From Vibrio sp. Hep-1b-8 (GTDB lineage Bacteria > Pseudomonadota > Gammaproteobacteria > Enterobacterales > Vibrionaceae): 64,000 nucleotides of DNA. Position 1 is the first letter of the stretch. Every line of letters begins with the position of its first letter. The stretch covers positions 1 through 64,000 of the forward strand of contig NZ_QEWN01000111.1 of the NCBI RefSeq assembly GCF_006124995.1, written 5' to 3'. This document shows, in pieces, positions 1-8,667 of the stretch. The notes under the pieces are model-generated. The model made no database searches and was not told the DNA's origin. It saw only the letters and a list, made by a program, of their open reading frames with translations. A program made the position numbers and the translations under genes.

Positions 1-1
1 C

Positions 2-622
2 TGGAATCATAAACGGATATATCGGATTTACTGCGAACTCAAACTCAATAGGCGTCGTAAAGCGAAAAAACGCTTACCAACTCGTTCGCCTGAGCCGCTT
101 AATGTGCCTATGGTAGCTAACCAGTGTTGGTCGATTGACTTTATGAGTGACAGCTTACAGTGCGGACGTCGATTTAGAACCTTCAACGTAGTGGATGACT
201 TCAATCGTGAAGCACTCGCTATCGAAGTGGATTTAAGCCTCCCAGCGCAACGAGTGGTTCGAGTGCTTGAACGAATCATTGCATGGCGAGGTTATCCAGA
301 AAAGTTGCGAATGGATAATGGCCCAGAGTTCATCTCTGTGACGCTTGCGACTTGGGCTGAGGAGCATGATATCAAGCTGGAATTTATCCAGCCAGGCAAA
401 CCGACTCAGAACTCCTATGTCGAACGATTTAACCGTACGTATCGCACAGAGATCCTCGATATGTATGTGTTCAGAACCTTGAATGAAGTGCGTGAGCTAA
501 CAGAAAACTGGATACGAGAATACAACGAAGAACGTCCCCATGATGCCCTCAACGATATGACACCATGGGAATATTTAATGAAGAATGAACAAACCGAAAC
601 CTCTAATTATGGGCGCAACTAA
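2..622 (+). CDS. IS3-family transposase, OrfB/integrase part (5' end outside window)
   Basis: This is the catalytic DDE integrase-type subunit of an IS3-family element, which cuts and joins the IS ends. The reading frame is open from base 2 with no start codon needed, so the gene begins left of the window. Visible catalytic motifs are the first Asp in WSIDFMSD, the second in DNGPEF, and the Glu in NSYVERFNR, in the order and spacing of the rve integrase core. The C-terminal EYNEERPHDALNDMTPWEY stretch is typical of the family. The stop lies about 16-18 bases before the predicted right end of the element. Normally OrfB is made by frameshifting from OrfA, which would lie upstream. The visible part looks intact, so the element may be active. 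Confidence 0.93.
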   Translation, partial: WNHKRIYRIYCELKLNRRRKAKKRLPTRSPEPLNVPMVANQCWSIDFMSDSLQCGRRFRTFNVVDDFNREALAIEVDLSLPAQRVVRVLERIIAWRGYPEKLRMDNGPEFISVTLATWAEEHDIKLEFIQPGKPTQNSYVERFNRTYRTEILDMYVFRTLNEVRELTENWIREYNEERPHDALNDMTPWEYLMKNEQTETSNYGRN

Positions 623-1211
623 TTAGGGGAGGTTTACACAGTGCATTGCAAACTGTCTCGGCAACCTGACGATCTTTTCCTTCGGGGACAGTGAAAATGC
701 TGGGCTTTTCTTCTGGAAAAACAGCACAGCTGTCGACGCTCGCATAGCTGGTAGGGCTTAGGCGTTTGGTTTGCAAAGGAAAGTCATCTCGTGTTGGCAG
801 ATGCATTACTGGGCGCACGCAAGGGTTGGTGCCGAAGATGACTGAACCGATCTTGGCGTTCAGCTTATCACTTAGTGTGAGAGCTGCATGTTGACTCGCC
901 TCATGAAGAGAGAAGCCGTCGATGAAGCTTTGGAGGAATACCTTGAGCTTTTCGGCTGATGTATGCAATGTCAACGTATGAATTCTGACAGAACATTTTT
1001 CATACAATGGTGTCATCTTGGTATTCTTGCCGTTCCATTCATTTGACTGGAAGGTTCCGGGCAATGTTCTGCCGTAAAGAAACCGAAGCTCGCTAGCATT
1101 TTCGCGTTCGATCTCTAAAACCCAAATTTGGGTAACACTAGAGTTGCTAGCATCTCCAAACAAATCATAAAGCCTAAAGTCTGAGGACAATGTATTGAAA
1201 TCTTGTATCAC
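603..1211 (-). pseudogene. Unknown protein cut by the IS insertion (C-terminus replaced by IS sequence)
   Basis: I do not recognise this protein of about 202 residues. It is mixed alpha/beta in appearance, has no signal peptide or membrane segment, and contains no motif I can name. Its last 11-12 codons (LCKPPLISCAHN) are read from the right end of the neighbouring IS element, so the native C-terminus has been lost. The start is also doubtful. The first available codon is GTG at 1211, while an ATG at about 1238 lies in another frame and stops after nine codons, so a frameshift near the 5' end is possible. Most likely this is a remnant of a longer gene broken by transposition. Confidence 0.5.
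611..640. mobile_element. Right terminal end of the IS3-family element
   Basis: On the minus strand the end reads TGTAAACCTCCCCTAATTAG, or TGTGTAAACC if two bases are added. It starts with TG as IS3-family terminal repeats do. It sits just after the transposase stop and inside the reading frame of the disrupted neighbour. The exact outer boundary (638 or 640) is uncertain because the left end and any target duplication are outside the window. Confidence 0.55.
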
Positions 1212-1628
1212 CTTGCTACCTTTGGGTTTGCAGACATTGTTATAAGTTAAATTGGTATGACCCCAAGGTTCACTTCGAGTTTACCGTACTTAAATTACTA
1301 CTCTTTATAGTGCCACATACTCACTTCACCCCACCTATCTCTCACGACTTACCTTTTTAGCAGTAATAGCGAAGATAGGTCAAAAGGTTGATTGGGTGCC
1401 ACTAATGGCATATAGATATGCGCATATTAAGGGTATTAGATAAATTTGGTCAAACGAGCAGGATTAGAATTGTTATGAGCAACAACTCTAAATGAAAAAG
1501 GGGCAAAAACAAGTCAACACGAACCTTGCAGACTTAAGGGCACAAAAATGAACTACAGAAGTCAATAGAGCGAGTAATGGAGGTGCCGTCAGGCGCTGCT
1601 AGCGATGGCCTATCCAACATATGAGCAC
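1212..1628. other. Intergenic stretch without a recognisable gene
   Basis: I see no coding frame with a plausible start, no RNA gene and no clear regulatory site in these roughly 420 bases. It may be decayed sequence flanking the IS-disrupted gene. Confidence 0.5.
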
Positions 1629-1654
1629 AAAAAAAGCGAGCACAAAGCTCGCTT
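1629..1654 (-). terminator. Rho-independent terminator of ackA
   Basis: On the minus strand the stem AAGCGAGC / GCTCGCTT with a five-base loop is followed by a run of T. It lies 25 bases after the ackA stop codon. Confidence 0.85.
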
Positions 1655-1678
1655 CTATCTATTTGATTTTAAATGCAA

Positions 1679-2872
1679 TTAAAGCAATTCAACAGACTGC
1701 TGGGCAATCACAAATTCTTCGTTGGTTGGGATAACCATAGCCACTGCGTTTAGTATCTCTGACTTAGCAATAATGCCTGCTGCACCAAAGCGTGCGTCTT
1801 CGTTACCCTTCTCGTCTTCGATAAAACCAAGTAGGTTTAGGTTTTTCAGAATCTCACGGCGAATAGGAAGAGAGTTCTCACCAATGCCACCAGTAAAGAT
1901 AATTGCATCTAAGTGGTTAAGCGGGATCAAGTATGAACCAATGTATTTTGCTACGCGGTAGGTAAATACTTCAAACGCAAGCTTGGCACCTTCGTGACCG
2001 TTTTCCATTGCTTCTAAAATGCCACGTGCATCGGATGTCAGGCCAGAGACACCTAGGAAACCTGATTTTTTGTTCAGAGTTTCGAATACTTTCTCTTGGC
2101 TCCAGCCCTTCTTCATTAGGAACTCAATGATACCTGGGTCAAGGTCACCTGAACGTGTGCCCATCATTAAGCCTGCTAGCGGTGTAAAGCCCATTGATGT
2201 ATCCACTGATTGACCATTTTCAATCGCACATACAGACGCACCATTACCTAAGTGAACAGAGATAAAGCTTGCTTGTTCCACTGGTTTGTTAAGCATCTTA
2301 GCTGCTTCGCGGCTAACGAAGTAATGGCTCGTACCGTGGAATCCGTAACGACGAATACCGTACTCTTTGTATAGCTCGTTAGAGATTGCGCCAGTGAACG
2401 CTTTCTGTGGCATTGTTTGGTGGAAAGCCGTATCAAACACAGCAAACTGTGGCAAGCTTGGGAAAGCTTTCATAGATGCTTCGATTCCAAGCGCGCCAGC
2501 TGGGTTGTGGAGCGGAGCTAGGTCTGACAGGCTTTCAATTTCTGCTAGAACTTCGTCATCAATACGTACTGTCGAAGTGAATTTTTCGCCGCCGTGCACA
2601 ATACGGTGGCCAACGGCCACTAAATCATTGCTGAACCCTAATGTATCTATTAGAGCAACGATACGATTAATCGCGTGTTGGTGGTGGTTGTCCGGTGCAT
2701 CTATGGCTTCTTCGGTTTTTTCGCCATTGTACTTCCAGCTGATTACAGCTTCCGGCAAGCCAAAGCACTCGCCCAGACCGCTAACAATTGCTTCACCCGA
2801 CAGAGAGTCGATAACGGCAAATTTTAATGAAGAGCTACCTGAGTTAATGACCAGCACAAATGTGTTCGACAT
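1679..2872 (-). CDS. ackA: Acetate kinase
   Basis: This enzyme interconverts acetate plus ATP and acetyl phosphate plus ADP in the cytoplasm. At 397 residues it has the normal family length. Signature motifs are the N-terminal VINSGSSSLKF phosphate-binding segment, HRIVHGGE, FDTAFH, RRYGFHGTSH, HLGNGASV, MGTRSGDLDP and the C-terminal FTGGIGENS. The gene stands alone: a strong terminator follows directly and no pta lies beside it, although ackA and pta usually form an operon. It may therefore be a second acetate kinase, or one recruited for acetate uptake or mixed-acid fermentation. The family assignment is firm; which paralogue it is cannot be told from here. Confidence 0.97.
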   Translation of the reverse strand: MSNTFVLVINSGSSSLKFAVIDSLSGEAIVSGLGECFGLPEAVISWKYNGEKTEEAIDAPDNHHQHAINRIVALIDTLGFSNDLVAVGHRIVHGGEKFTSTVRIDDEVLAEIESLSDLAPLHNPAGALGIEASMKAFPSLPQFAVFDTAFHQTMPQKAFTGAISNELYKEYGIRRYGFHGTSHYFVSREAAKMLNKPVEQASFISVHLGNGASVCAIENGQSVDTSMGFTPLAGLMMGTRSGDLDPGIIEFLMKKGWSQEKVFETLNKKSGFLGVSGLTSDARGILEAMENGHEGAKLAFEVFTYRVAKYIGSYLIPLNHLDAIIFTGGIGENSLPIRREILKNLNLLGFIEDEKGNEDARFGAAGIIAKSEILNAVAMVIPTNEEFVIAQQSVELL

Positions 2873-3216
2873 GGATATGTTCCTGTTTCAGACTGATTGA
2901 TGAAGCGTCACACTTCTATAGTTTTGTGGGTTCTATTATTCAATATTTTTTGAATGTTTCAACTTTATTTATACTTATTCAACAAAACAAACAAACTTTT
3001 GTTGATCTATCGCAAATGGCTATTTAATTTGAGATCAAAAATTAATGTGTTTTTTGTCATTTTGGGATAATTATTCGTCATCCCGCTCTGTTTTACGGTA
3101 TCGATTGCCACGTATATCTCAGGCCACTTGTTGCTGTTGGCTAGCCTTTGACGAACAAACATAGTAAAACAGGATCAAAGTAGAATTAGCCGTGCCTAAC
3201 TCACTAAGGGAACACA
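2873..3216. promoter_or_regulatory. AT-rich divergent intergenic region between ackA and cueR
   Basis: These 344 bases must hold the promoters of both divergent genes. A weak FNR-like sequence (TTGATCTATCGCAA, 3002-3015) and an inverted repeat TTTGAGATCAAA (about 3028-3039) lie upstream of ackA, but neither matches a consensus well. The cueR start is preceded by the ribosome-binding sequence AAGGGAA. No gene is visible here. Confidence 0.4.
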
Positions 3217-3609
3217 ATGAATATTGGTGCTGTATCAAAGCTAACCGGATTATCAAGCAAATCCATTCGTCTCTATGAAGATAAAGGGCTCATCACTGCT
3301 CCACACAGAAGCGAGTCTGGCTATCGTGAGTATTCAGATCAGCATATTCAGGAACTCAATCTGATTTCTAGAGCGAAAAACGCTGGATTTTCTTTGATTG
3401 AATGCAAGGAGTTGGTTCAGTTAGCGCACAACTCCAATCGCAAAAGCAGCGAAGTGAAGGCAAAAGCGAAAGAAAAACTGCACGAAGTGGAAATCAAGAT
3501 TCGTGAACTCCAAGAGATCGAACGTCAACTTAAAAAGTGGGTGTCTGCATGTCCAGGCGACTCAGGCAGTAGTTGCCCTATTATCGAAGATCTCACCAAA
3601 GCTGAATAA
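3217..3609 (+). CDS. cueR: MerR-family Cu(I)-responsive regulator (CueR type)
   Basis: This cytoplasmic activator senses Cu(I)/Ag(I) and switches on copper export genes by distorting their promoters. At 130 residues it has a MerR winged-helix N-terminus (NIGAVSKLTGLSSKSIRLYE), a dimerisation helix (about 75-108), and the metal loop ACPGDSGSSCPI. Cys112 and Cys120 are the two thiolate ligands, and Ser77 is the residue that favours +1 metal ions in CueR. Its usual target copA is not next to it, so the targets must lie elsewhere in the genome. It is divergent from ackA, and a hairpin separates it from the convergent iron transporter operon. Confidence 0.9.
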   Translation: MNIGAVSKLTGLSSKSIRLYEDKGLITAPHRSESGYREYSDQHIQELNLISRAKNAGFSLIECKELVQLAHNSNRKSSEVKAKAKEKLHEVEIKIRELQEIERQLKKWVSACPGDSGSSCPIIEDLTKAE

Positions 3610-3610
3610 A

Positions 3611-3625
3611 CCTCGTAACACGAGG
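3611..3625. terminator. Hairpin between cueR and the iron ABC operon
   Basis: CCTCGT-AAC-ACGAGG forms a six-base-pair stem followed on the plus strand by CTTATTC and on the minus strand by TTTATTC. It lies between two convergent genes and probably ends both transcripts. The T tract is weak. Confidence 0.5.
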
Positions 3626-3646
3626 CTTATTCAACATTGATTGGGC

Positions 3647-4402
3647 TTAATAGTAGGCACACATACGTTTACCGCCAACTTCAACGATGTTAAACGGTGT
3701 TTCGTAAATACTTTCTAAGATCTCGGCCTGAATCACTTGCTCCACACTCCCCTGAGCGACAATTCGCCCTTTCTTGAGAGCGATGATGATGTCTGAGTAG
3801 CACGCGGCAAAGTTAATGTCATGAATCACAACAACTACCGCCTTGTTCATTTCATAAGCCAGTCGTCTGATGTTCTTCATGATTTGTAATGAATGCTTGA
3901 TGTCCAAATTGTTGAGTGGTTCATCCAGGAAAACATAGTCCGTATCCTGTGCCATGACCATCGCAATAAATGACAATTGGCGTTGCCCACCACTCAGTTC
4001 ATCCAGATACTTATGCTGAATGTCGCTTAAGTCGAGATACTCGATCGCTTTGTCGATAATCAACGCGTCATCCTGATTTAGTTTACCTTGAGTGTAAGGA
4101 AAACGACCAAATGAAACCATTTCTCTTACGGTAAAGCGCATGGTTATGTTATTCGACTGGCGCAGCACTGCTAGCCTCTTTGCAAGCTCCCGACAGTCCC
4201 ATTCGCTGACCTCTTTACCATCAATCATGACATGACCCTGATCTTTCGGCACTAAACGACTCGCCATAGATAACAAGGTGCTTTTCCCTGCACCGTTGGG
4301 GCCAATGATTGATGTTACTTGCCCTTTATCAAAGTCAGCACTGGCGCTATCAACGACTGTGAACTGGCCAAACATTTTGGTAAGACTTTTTAATGAAATC
4401 AT
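3647..4402 (-). CDS. vctC: Iron-siderophore ABC transporter, ATP-binding protein (VctC-like)
   Basis: This is the ATPase that powers import of a ferric-siderophore complex across the inner membrane. Its 251 residues contain Walker A GPNGAGKST (34-42), signature LSGGQRQ (136-142), Walker B ending in FLDEP (158-162), D-loop NNLD, and the switch His in VVIHDINFA. It belongs to the FepC/FecE group and is closest in feel to the catecholate systems VctC, FatE and YclP. It is the last gene of a four-gene operon of binding protein, two permeases and ATPase, 9 bases after its permease. The symbol is by analogy with the Vibrio vctPDGC system; the actual ligand is not known. Confidence 0.85.
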   Translation of the reverse strand: MISLKSLTKMFGQFTVVDSASADFDKGQVTSIIGPNGAGKSTLLSMASRLVPKDQGHVMIDGKEVSEWDCRELAKRLAVLRQSNNITMRFTVREMVSFGRFPYTQGKLNQDDALIIDKAIEYLDLSDIQHKYLDELSGGQRQLSFIAMVMAQDTDYVFLDEPLNNLDIKHSLQIMKNIRRLAYEMNKAVVVVIHDINFAACYSDIIIALKKGRIVAQGSVEQVIQAEILESIYETPFNIVEVGGKRMCAYY

Positions 4403-4411
4403 AGGGAAGAC

Positions 4412-5362
4412 CTAAACAATCTTGTTGCGCAGCAACATGGTTAAAAAATAGATACCGCCGACAAAGTTGATCACCACGCTAATCGTGGTTGAGAAATCAA
4501 ATAGGTTCTCAACAATCCACTGACCACTAAGTAGTAGAGCGATAGATAGCAAAGACACGCCACAAATGAGTATCTTGTGCTGGTAAGAAGAAAACAGTTC
4601 TCTTGCTAAATTGGTCACCAGCAGACCAAAGAACATAATAGGACCAATCAATGCCGTCGATATTGCTATCAACGCTGCACTTAAAACGAGAACTTGCATA
4701 GTAACTCGCTTAACATCGACACCTAGGCTAGTGGCGTTATCTCTATCAAGCCAGAGCACATCTAACACACGACTAAGCCGATAGAGCGCAATACTGATCA
4801 CCGTGAGTAGTGGCAAGCAGTAGTACACCAATTCAACTTTAATGTTGTTGAAGCTGGCGAACATATTGGCTTGCACACTGGCGAAGTCATTCGGATCCAT
4901 AAGCATGGTAAAGAATGAAGAAATGCTGCTAAACAATTGACCAAGTATCACGCCAAGTAGCAGAAGCACCATTAGATTGTGGCTCTTGCCCTTAAAATAG
5001 AACGTAAATAAGAGCAAAGAAAAGCCCATCATCACTAATACCGACAGGCTAAAGTTGATGTATGCGTTGAGAGCAATGCTACTCATGCCACCAAATATCA
5101 CCACCACCAATACCTGAGTAAACATATAAAGGGAATCAAACCCCATAATACTTGGTGTCAAAATACGGTTGTGAGTGATAGTTTGAAATACCAATGCCGA
5201 TTGACCAATGGCTATCCCAGCCGCCACCATTGCCAGCACTTTAGGGATTCGACGAGACAAAAAGTATTGATAGTTATCACTGGTAAGCCCGATGCTAATA
5301 AACATCGCACACAGCAAGATGCAGCTAAACGCAACAGCAATTAACTTATAGCTATCACGCAT
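4412..5362 (-). CDS. vctG: Iron-siderophore ABC transporter permease (VctG-like)
   Basis: This FecCD-family inner-membrane permease has about nine hydrophobic helices and is one of two that form the heterodimeric channel. The chosen start is the ATG at 5360-5362, giving 316 residues. It has AAGGGG upstream and overlaps the stop of the preceding permease by 8 bases, the sign of translational coupling. A longer frame to 5440 exists but lies wholly within the upstream gene. Family motifs include RRIPKVLAMVAAGIAIGQSA near the N-terminus and IGPIMFFGLLVTNLARE near residue 250. Confidence 0.85.
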   Translation of the reverse strand: MRDSYKLIAVAFSCILLCAMFISIGLTSDNYQYFLSRRIPKVLAMVAAGIAIGQSALVFQTITHNRILTPSIMGFDSLYMFTQVLVVVIFGGMSSIALNAYINFSLSVLVMMGFSLLLFTFYFKGKSHNLMVLLLLGVILGQLFSSISSFFTMLMDPNDFASVQANMFASFNNIKVELVYYCLPLLTVISIALYRLSRVLDVLWLDRDNATSLGVDVKRVTMQVLVLSAALIAISTALIGPIMFFGLLVTNLARELFSSYQHKILICGVSLLSIALLLSGQWIVENLFDFSTTISVVINFVGGIYFLTMLLRNKIV

Positions 5363-6308
5363 TTTTTTGCCCCTTAAGAATAAAGTAAATAAACACTGAG
5401 CCACCAAGAATGCTGATGATGGTCGAAATAGGAATTTCATAAGGGAAAATGATCAGTCGTCCTGCTAAATCGCAGCAAAGGACGATTAATGCGCCAAGCA
5501 ACGCGGTAATTGGAATATTCTTACGCAGGTTATCCCCACAGAATTGGCTCACCAAGTTAGGCACAATCAAACCTAAGAATGGCAACATACCGACGATCAT
5601 CACAACCGTTGCCGACATTACCGAAACAAGCAGAACGCCTAACACCAAAACTTGCTGATAATTGAGGCCTAAATTGGTCGCAAAATCCTTACCAAGTCCA
5701 ACCGCGGAGATTCGTGTCGCATATAGATAGCTGAGAATAGCCACAGGTATGGCGATATAAAGGAGCTCAAAGTCACCTTGGAGCAAATTGGCAAAATTGG
5801 CGATAGTCCAGCTAGAAAGGTTTTGTAAGGCGTCGTATTTGTAGGCGATAAACGTTGCCAGTGAATTGATCACGTTACCAAAAATGAGACCTATTAACGG
5901 GACAAATATGGCGTTCTTAAATTGCACTCGATTAATAAACTGAACAAACAACAAGGTTCCTGCCATCGAGACCGCGAAAATCAGCCATAACTGTTGCCCG
6001 TTACCAAATAAAACCAGACTCAACATGTAGCCGAGCATTGCACACTCGACCGTTCCCGAGGTTGAAGGTGAAGCAAATCTATTCTGGCTAATTTGCTGCA
6101 TGATCAATCCAGCAATACTAAGCCCTGCTCCAGCAAGCAATACAGCCATCAAACGTGGAATACGGCTGGTTATTAACAATTGCCAGCTTTGACTATCTCC
6201 AGCAAACAACAAAGAAGGGGTCAGTTTCCCAACCCCAACAAATAGTGACGCGATACCTAAAACAATCAGTATCAGCAATATCTTTTTCACTTTTGGCCTC
6301 ATCAGCAC
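5355..6308 (-). CDS. vctD: Iron-siderophore ABC transporter permease (VctD-like)
   Basis: This is the second FecCD-type permease, 317 residues, with multiple transmembrane helices. It carries the family segments SRIPRLMAVLLAGAGLSIAG (about 47-66) and GMLPFLGLIVPNLVSQF, which contacts the ATPase. The start may be the second Met (MRPKV) two codons in. It lies 53 bases after the binding-protein gene, with a stable hairpin in between, and overlaps the next permease. Confidence 0.85.
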   Translation of the reverse strand: MLMRPKVKKILLILIVLGIASLFVGVGKLTPSLLFAGDSQSWQLLITSRIPRLMAVLLAGAGLSIAGLIMQQISQNRFASPSTSGTVECAMLGYMLSLVLFGNGQQLWLIFAVSMAGTLLFVQFINRVQFKNAIFVPLIGLIFGNVINSLATFIAYKYDALQNLSSWTIANFANLLQGDFELLYIAIPVAILSYLYATRISAVGLGKDFATNLGLNYQQVLVLGVLLVSVMSATVVMIVGMLPFLGLIVPNLVSQFCGDNLRKNIPITALLGALIVLCCDLAGRLIIFPYEIPISTIISILGGSVFIYFILKGQKNA

Positions 6309-6334
6309 AAAACCTCAGGCGACGACGCCCGAGG
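6309..6334 (-). terminator. Intra-operon hairpin between binding-protein and permease genes
   Basis: On the minus strand CCTCGGGC-GTCGTC-GCCTGAGG forms an eight-base-pair stem (one G-U pair), followed by TTTTGTG. Its place suggests a partial terminator or an mRNA-stabilising element that makes more binding protein than permease. Confidence 0.55.
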
Positions 6335-6361
6335 CTGATTAATAGTTATAGTTTTTGGTGA

Positions 6362-7273
6362 TTAGTTTGCTGCTGATACAGACGTAACGTCAGCGATCAT
6401 TTGCTCAGTTGCTCGGATACCCGCAACAGATAAATACCACGCATTAATGTCTAAGTAAGCCAACCGTTTTTGCTGGTAAGCTTGTGTCGATTTCACGAGT
6501 TCATTTTCAAAATCTCGTTGAACGGTACTGCCCTTGCCTTTGTTGATCAGTAGATCTTTATCAACTACTAACAATGTGGAGGGATTCTTTTGGCTGATAA
6601 ATTCGTAAGACACCAAGTCTCCGTGGCGGCTTTCTTTAATTCCTTCAACGGTCTCTTTGAATCCGAAGTCACTATAGATAGCCGAGAATCGAGACTGAAA
6701 ACCAAAGGTTGTAATATTGCCACCAGCACTCATCACTGTCAGCGCGTCAAGTTGTTTGCTTTGGTTAGCCGTACGAATGTGGTTGATCTGTTGTTCAACT
6801 TGTTCAATTTTGCTTTCAATAATCTCTTGTTTATCAAAAACTTTTGCTAGATTACGCCACTGCTGTTTGGTACTCGCCCAGTACCCCTGCTTTGAATCGA
6901 TATCGTAAACAATAGTCGGCGCAATTTCTGATAGCTCTTTGTACTTTGGTGCTGCACGTGAACCCACAATAATGAGATCGGGTTTCTGGGTATATATCAC
7001 TTCAAAGTTTGGCTCGTGAAGACTGCCCGCTGACACAAATTGATAATCTCGATATTCAGCAAGGTAATCAGGGAACATACTTACCGTAGACAGTGCCACA
7101 GGTTCAACGCCCAGTGCTTTAACTGTATCAAGTGCGCCAAGACCGATCACCACCACTCGCTCAGGATTAGATTCAAGCTTGGTTATACCTTGAGCGTGTT
7201 GTACCTCGACCATTTTCGCACTGGCACCAAATACAGTTAGACTGGCTAGCAGCGCAACGGCAGACAATTTCAT
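6362..7273 (-). CDS. vctP: Periplasmic iron-siderophore binding protein (VctP-like)
   Basis: This secreted periplasmic receptor delivers a ferric-siderophore to the permease pair. Its 303 residues begin with a signal peptide (MKLSAVALLASLTVFGASA) that has no lipobox, so the mature protein is soluble. The fold is of the TroA/FepB type, with ERVVVIGLGALDTVKALGV at the start of the mature domain and a long linker helix around 150-175. The closest relatives I can think of are the catecholate binders VctP, FatB and YclQ. It is the first gene of the operon, with GGAG before the ATG and a Fur box just upstream. No TonB-dependent receptor gene lies in this window. Confidence 0.85.
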   Translation of the reverse strand: MKLSAVALLASLTVFGASAKMVEVQHAQGITKLESNPERVVVIGLGALDTVKALGVEPVALSTVSMFPDYLAEYRDYQFVSAGSLHEPNFEVIYTQKPDLIIVGSRAAPKYKELSEIAPTIVYDIDSKQGYWASTKQQWRNLAKVFDKQEIIESKIEQVEQQINHIRTANQSKQLDALTVMSAGGNITTFGFQSRFSAIYSDFGFKETVEGIKESRHGDLVSYEFISQKNPSTLLVVDKDLLINKGKGSTVQRDFENELVKSTQAYQQKRLAYLDINAWYLSVAGIRATEQMIADVTSVSAAN

Positions 7274-7293
7274 TGTTAGACTCCATAATTACA

Positions 7294-7312
7294 AATGCAA
7301 TACATTATCATT
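7294..7312 (-). promoter_or_regulatory. Predicted Fur box upstream of the iron transporter operon
   Basis: The minus strand reads AATGATAATGTATTGCATT, matching 13 of 16 fixed positions of the Vibrio Fur consensus AATGANAATNATTNTCATT as I remember it. It lies 20-40 bases before the first start codon, where it could block the promoter when iron is plentiful. Confidence 0.7.
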
Positions 7313-7462
7313 TAGATTTGTAACCATGTACCTCTGATTTACGTTTTTTACATTTATCAAAGAATTGTAAGCTTGCACGCTGATAGAAAAGTCAGGCTGA
7401 TCAGTGAATCCCACAAACTCGACGCTAAAGTATCAAACTCGTCCTGTTGACTCAGGGACGGG

Positions 7463-8557
7463 TTACCCATCGCCAAATTCTTGGGCGATTTTTATAAATC
7501 GATCTTCTTGCTCTATAAAGGCATCAATCACCTGGGGGTCAAAATGACTCCCTACCCCCTGCATGATGATATTTTTGGCGTCTTGATGAGTCATTGGCTC
7601 TTTATATACACGCCGACATCTCAACGCATCATAGACATCTGCTAGCGCCATCAAACGAGCGCTGAGTGGAATTTGTTCACCACTATAGTGATTTGGGTAC
7701 CCTGAACCATCCCACTTTTCGTGATGACCATAGGCGATCTCTTTGGCTACCGTGATCAAATCATTGCGGGCACCTGACAACTGCTCTGCCTTCTCCAAAG
7801 CTATCAATCCCAGTGTCGTATGCCCTTTCATGATTTCGAACTCTTCATCGGTCAGTTTTCCCGGTTTGAGTAAAATCGAATCGACAATTCCTACCTTGCC
7901 AATATCGTGAAGTGGTGCTGCCTTGAAATAGGTATCAATCACCTTAGGTGTCAGCCATTCACTGTACTGAGATTTCTCAGCGAGTTTTTCAGCTAGGAGC
8001 TTTACGTAGTGCTGGGTACGCAAAATATGATTGCCTGTTTCAGGATCTCGAGTTTCAGCGAGGCTTGCGAGGGCAAAAACGACCGCATCCTGCATTCTGT
8101 CAAGTTCATAGGAGCGCTTGAGGACTTCTTTCTCTAGGTACCCATTTTGGCTGAGGAGAATATCTTTTGAGCGCTTATTTTGCAGATGAGTTCTCACCCG
8201 TGAGCGCAATAAAGGTATGCTGACGGGCTTATGAATGTAGTCAGCCGCCCCAAGTTCAAATCCTAGTTTTTCATCTTCAGGAGAGCTTTTTCCTGTAAGA
8301 AATATCACTGGAATATGACGTGTACTGTGATTACTGGTGATCGCTCGGATAACGTCATATCCAGTAATATTTGGCATAACGATATCGAGTAAAACCAGAT
8401 CGATAGCGAAATTCTCAACGATATTAAGCGCCATCTCCCCACTCTTGGCCGCTTTTACATGGTAACTCCCTTTCAACCCTTGAGCCATAAACGCTAGGTT
8501 GTCAGCACAGTCATCAACGATCAGTACTGTGCAGTCACTCAGGTTTTCAATGGCCAT
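7463..8557 (-). CDS. Response regulator with HD-GYP c-di-GMP phosphodiesterase domain
   Basis: This cytoplasmic protein is likely to hydrolyse cyclic-di-GMP when phosphorylated. Residues 8-125 form a receiver domain with Asp15/Asp16, phospho-acceptor Asp58 (LLDIVMP) and Lys110. Residues about 155-350 form the HD-GYP domain, with HDIGK (217-221), HHEKWDGSGYP (278-288, GYP intact) and ADVYDALR. It has no DNA-binding part. It is divergent from a hybrid histidine kinase 110 bases away, which is the obvious partner: the kinase has its own receivers and Hpt and could pass phosphate on to this protein. Family length is normal at 364 residues. Confidence 0.93.
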   Translation of the reverse strand: MAIENLSDCTVLIVDDCADNLAFMAQGLKGSYHVKAAKSGEMALNIVENFAIDLVLLDIVMPNITGYDVIRAITSNHSTRHIPVIFLTGKSSPEDEKLGFELGAADYIHKPVSIPLLRSRVRTHLQNKRSKDILLSQNGYLEKEVLKRSYELDRMQDAVVFALASLAETRDPETGNHILRTQHYVKLLAEKLAEKSQYSEWLTPKVIDTYFKAAPLHDIGKVGIVDSILLKPGKLTDEEFEIMKGHTTLGLIALEKAEQLSGARNDLITVAKEIAYGHHEKWDGSGYPNHYSGEQIPLSARLMALADVYDALRCRRVYKEPMTHQDAKNIIMQGVGSHFDPQVIDAFIEQEDRFIKIAQEFGDG

Positions 8558-8667
8558 ACGAAATTTCCCAAAACATTTTGTAGACTAGAATAACAATAGG
8601 TAAGCTTATAAATAACTATAGACAAGTCGTTGTTACTTGCACTGCTATCTACTCAGGGAGGAAATCA

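Noticed and set aside
2367..2900. Open frame of 177 codons antisense to ackA
   Set aside because: It lies wholly opposite a clear acetate kinase gene, has no family features, and reflects the codon bias of the real gene.
3002..3039. FNR or other regulator site upstream of ackA
   Set aside because: Only one half-site fits the FNR consensus, and the inverted repeat has the wrong spacing.
4412..5440. Longer permease start at 5440
   Set aside because: It would extend 78 bases into the upstream permease gene; the internal ATG at 5362 has a good ribosome site and matches family length.
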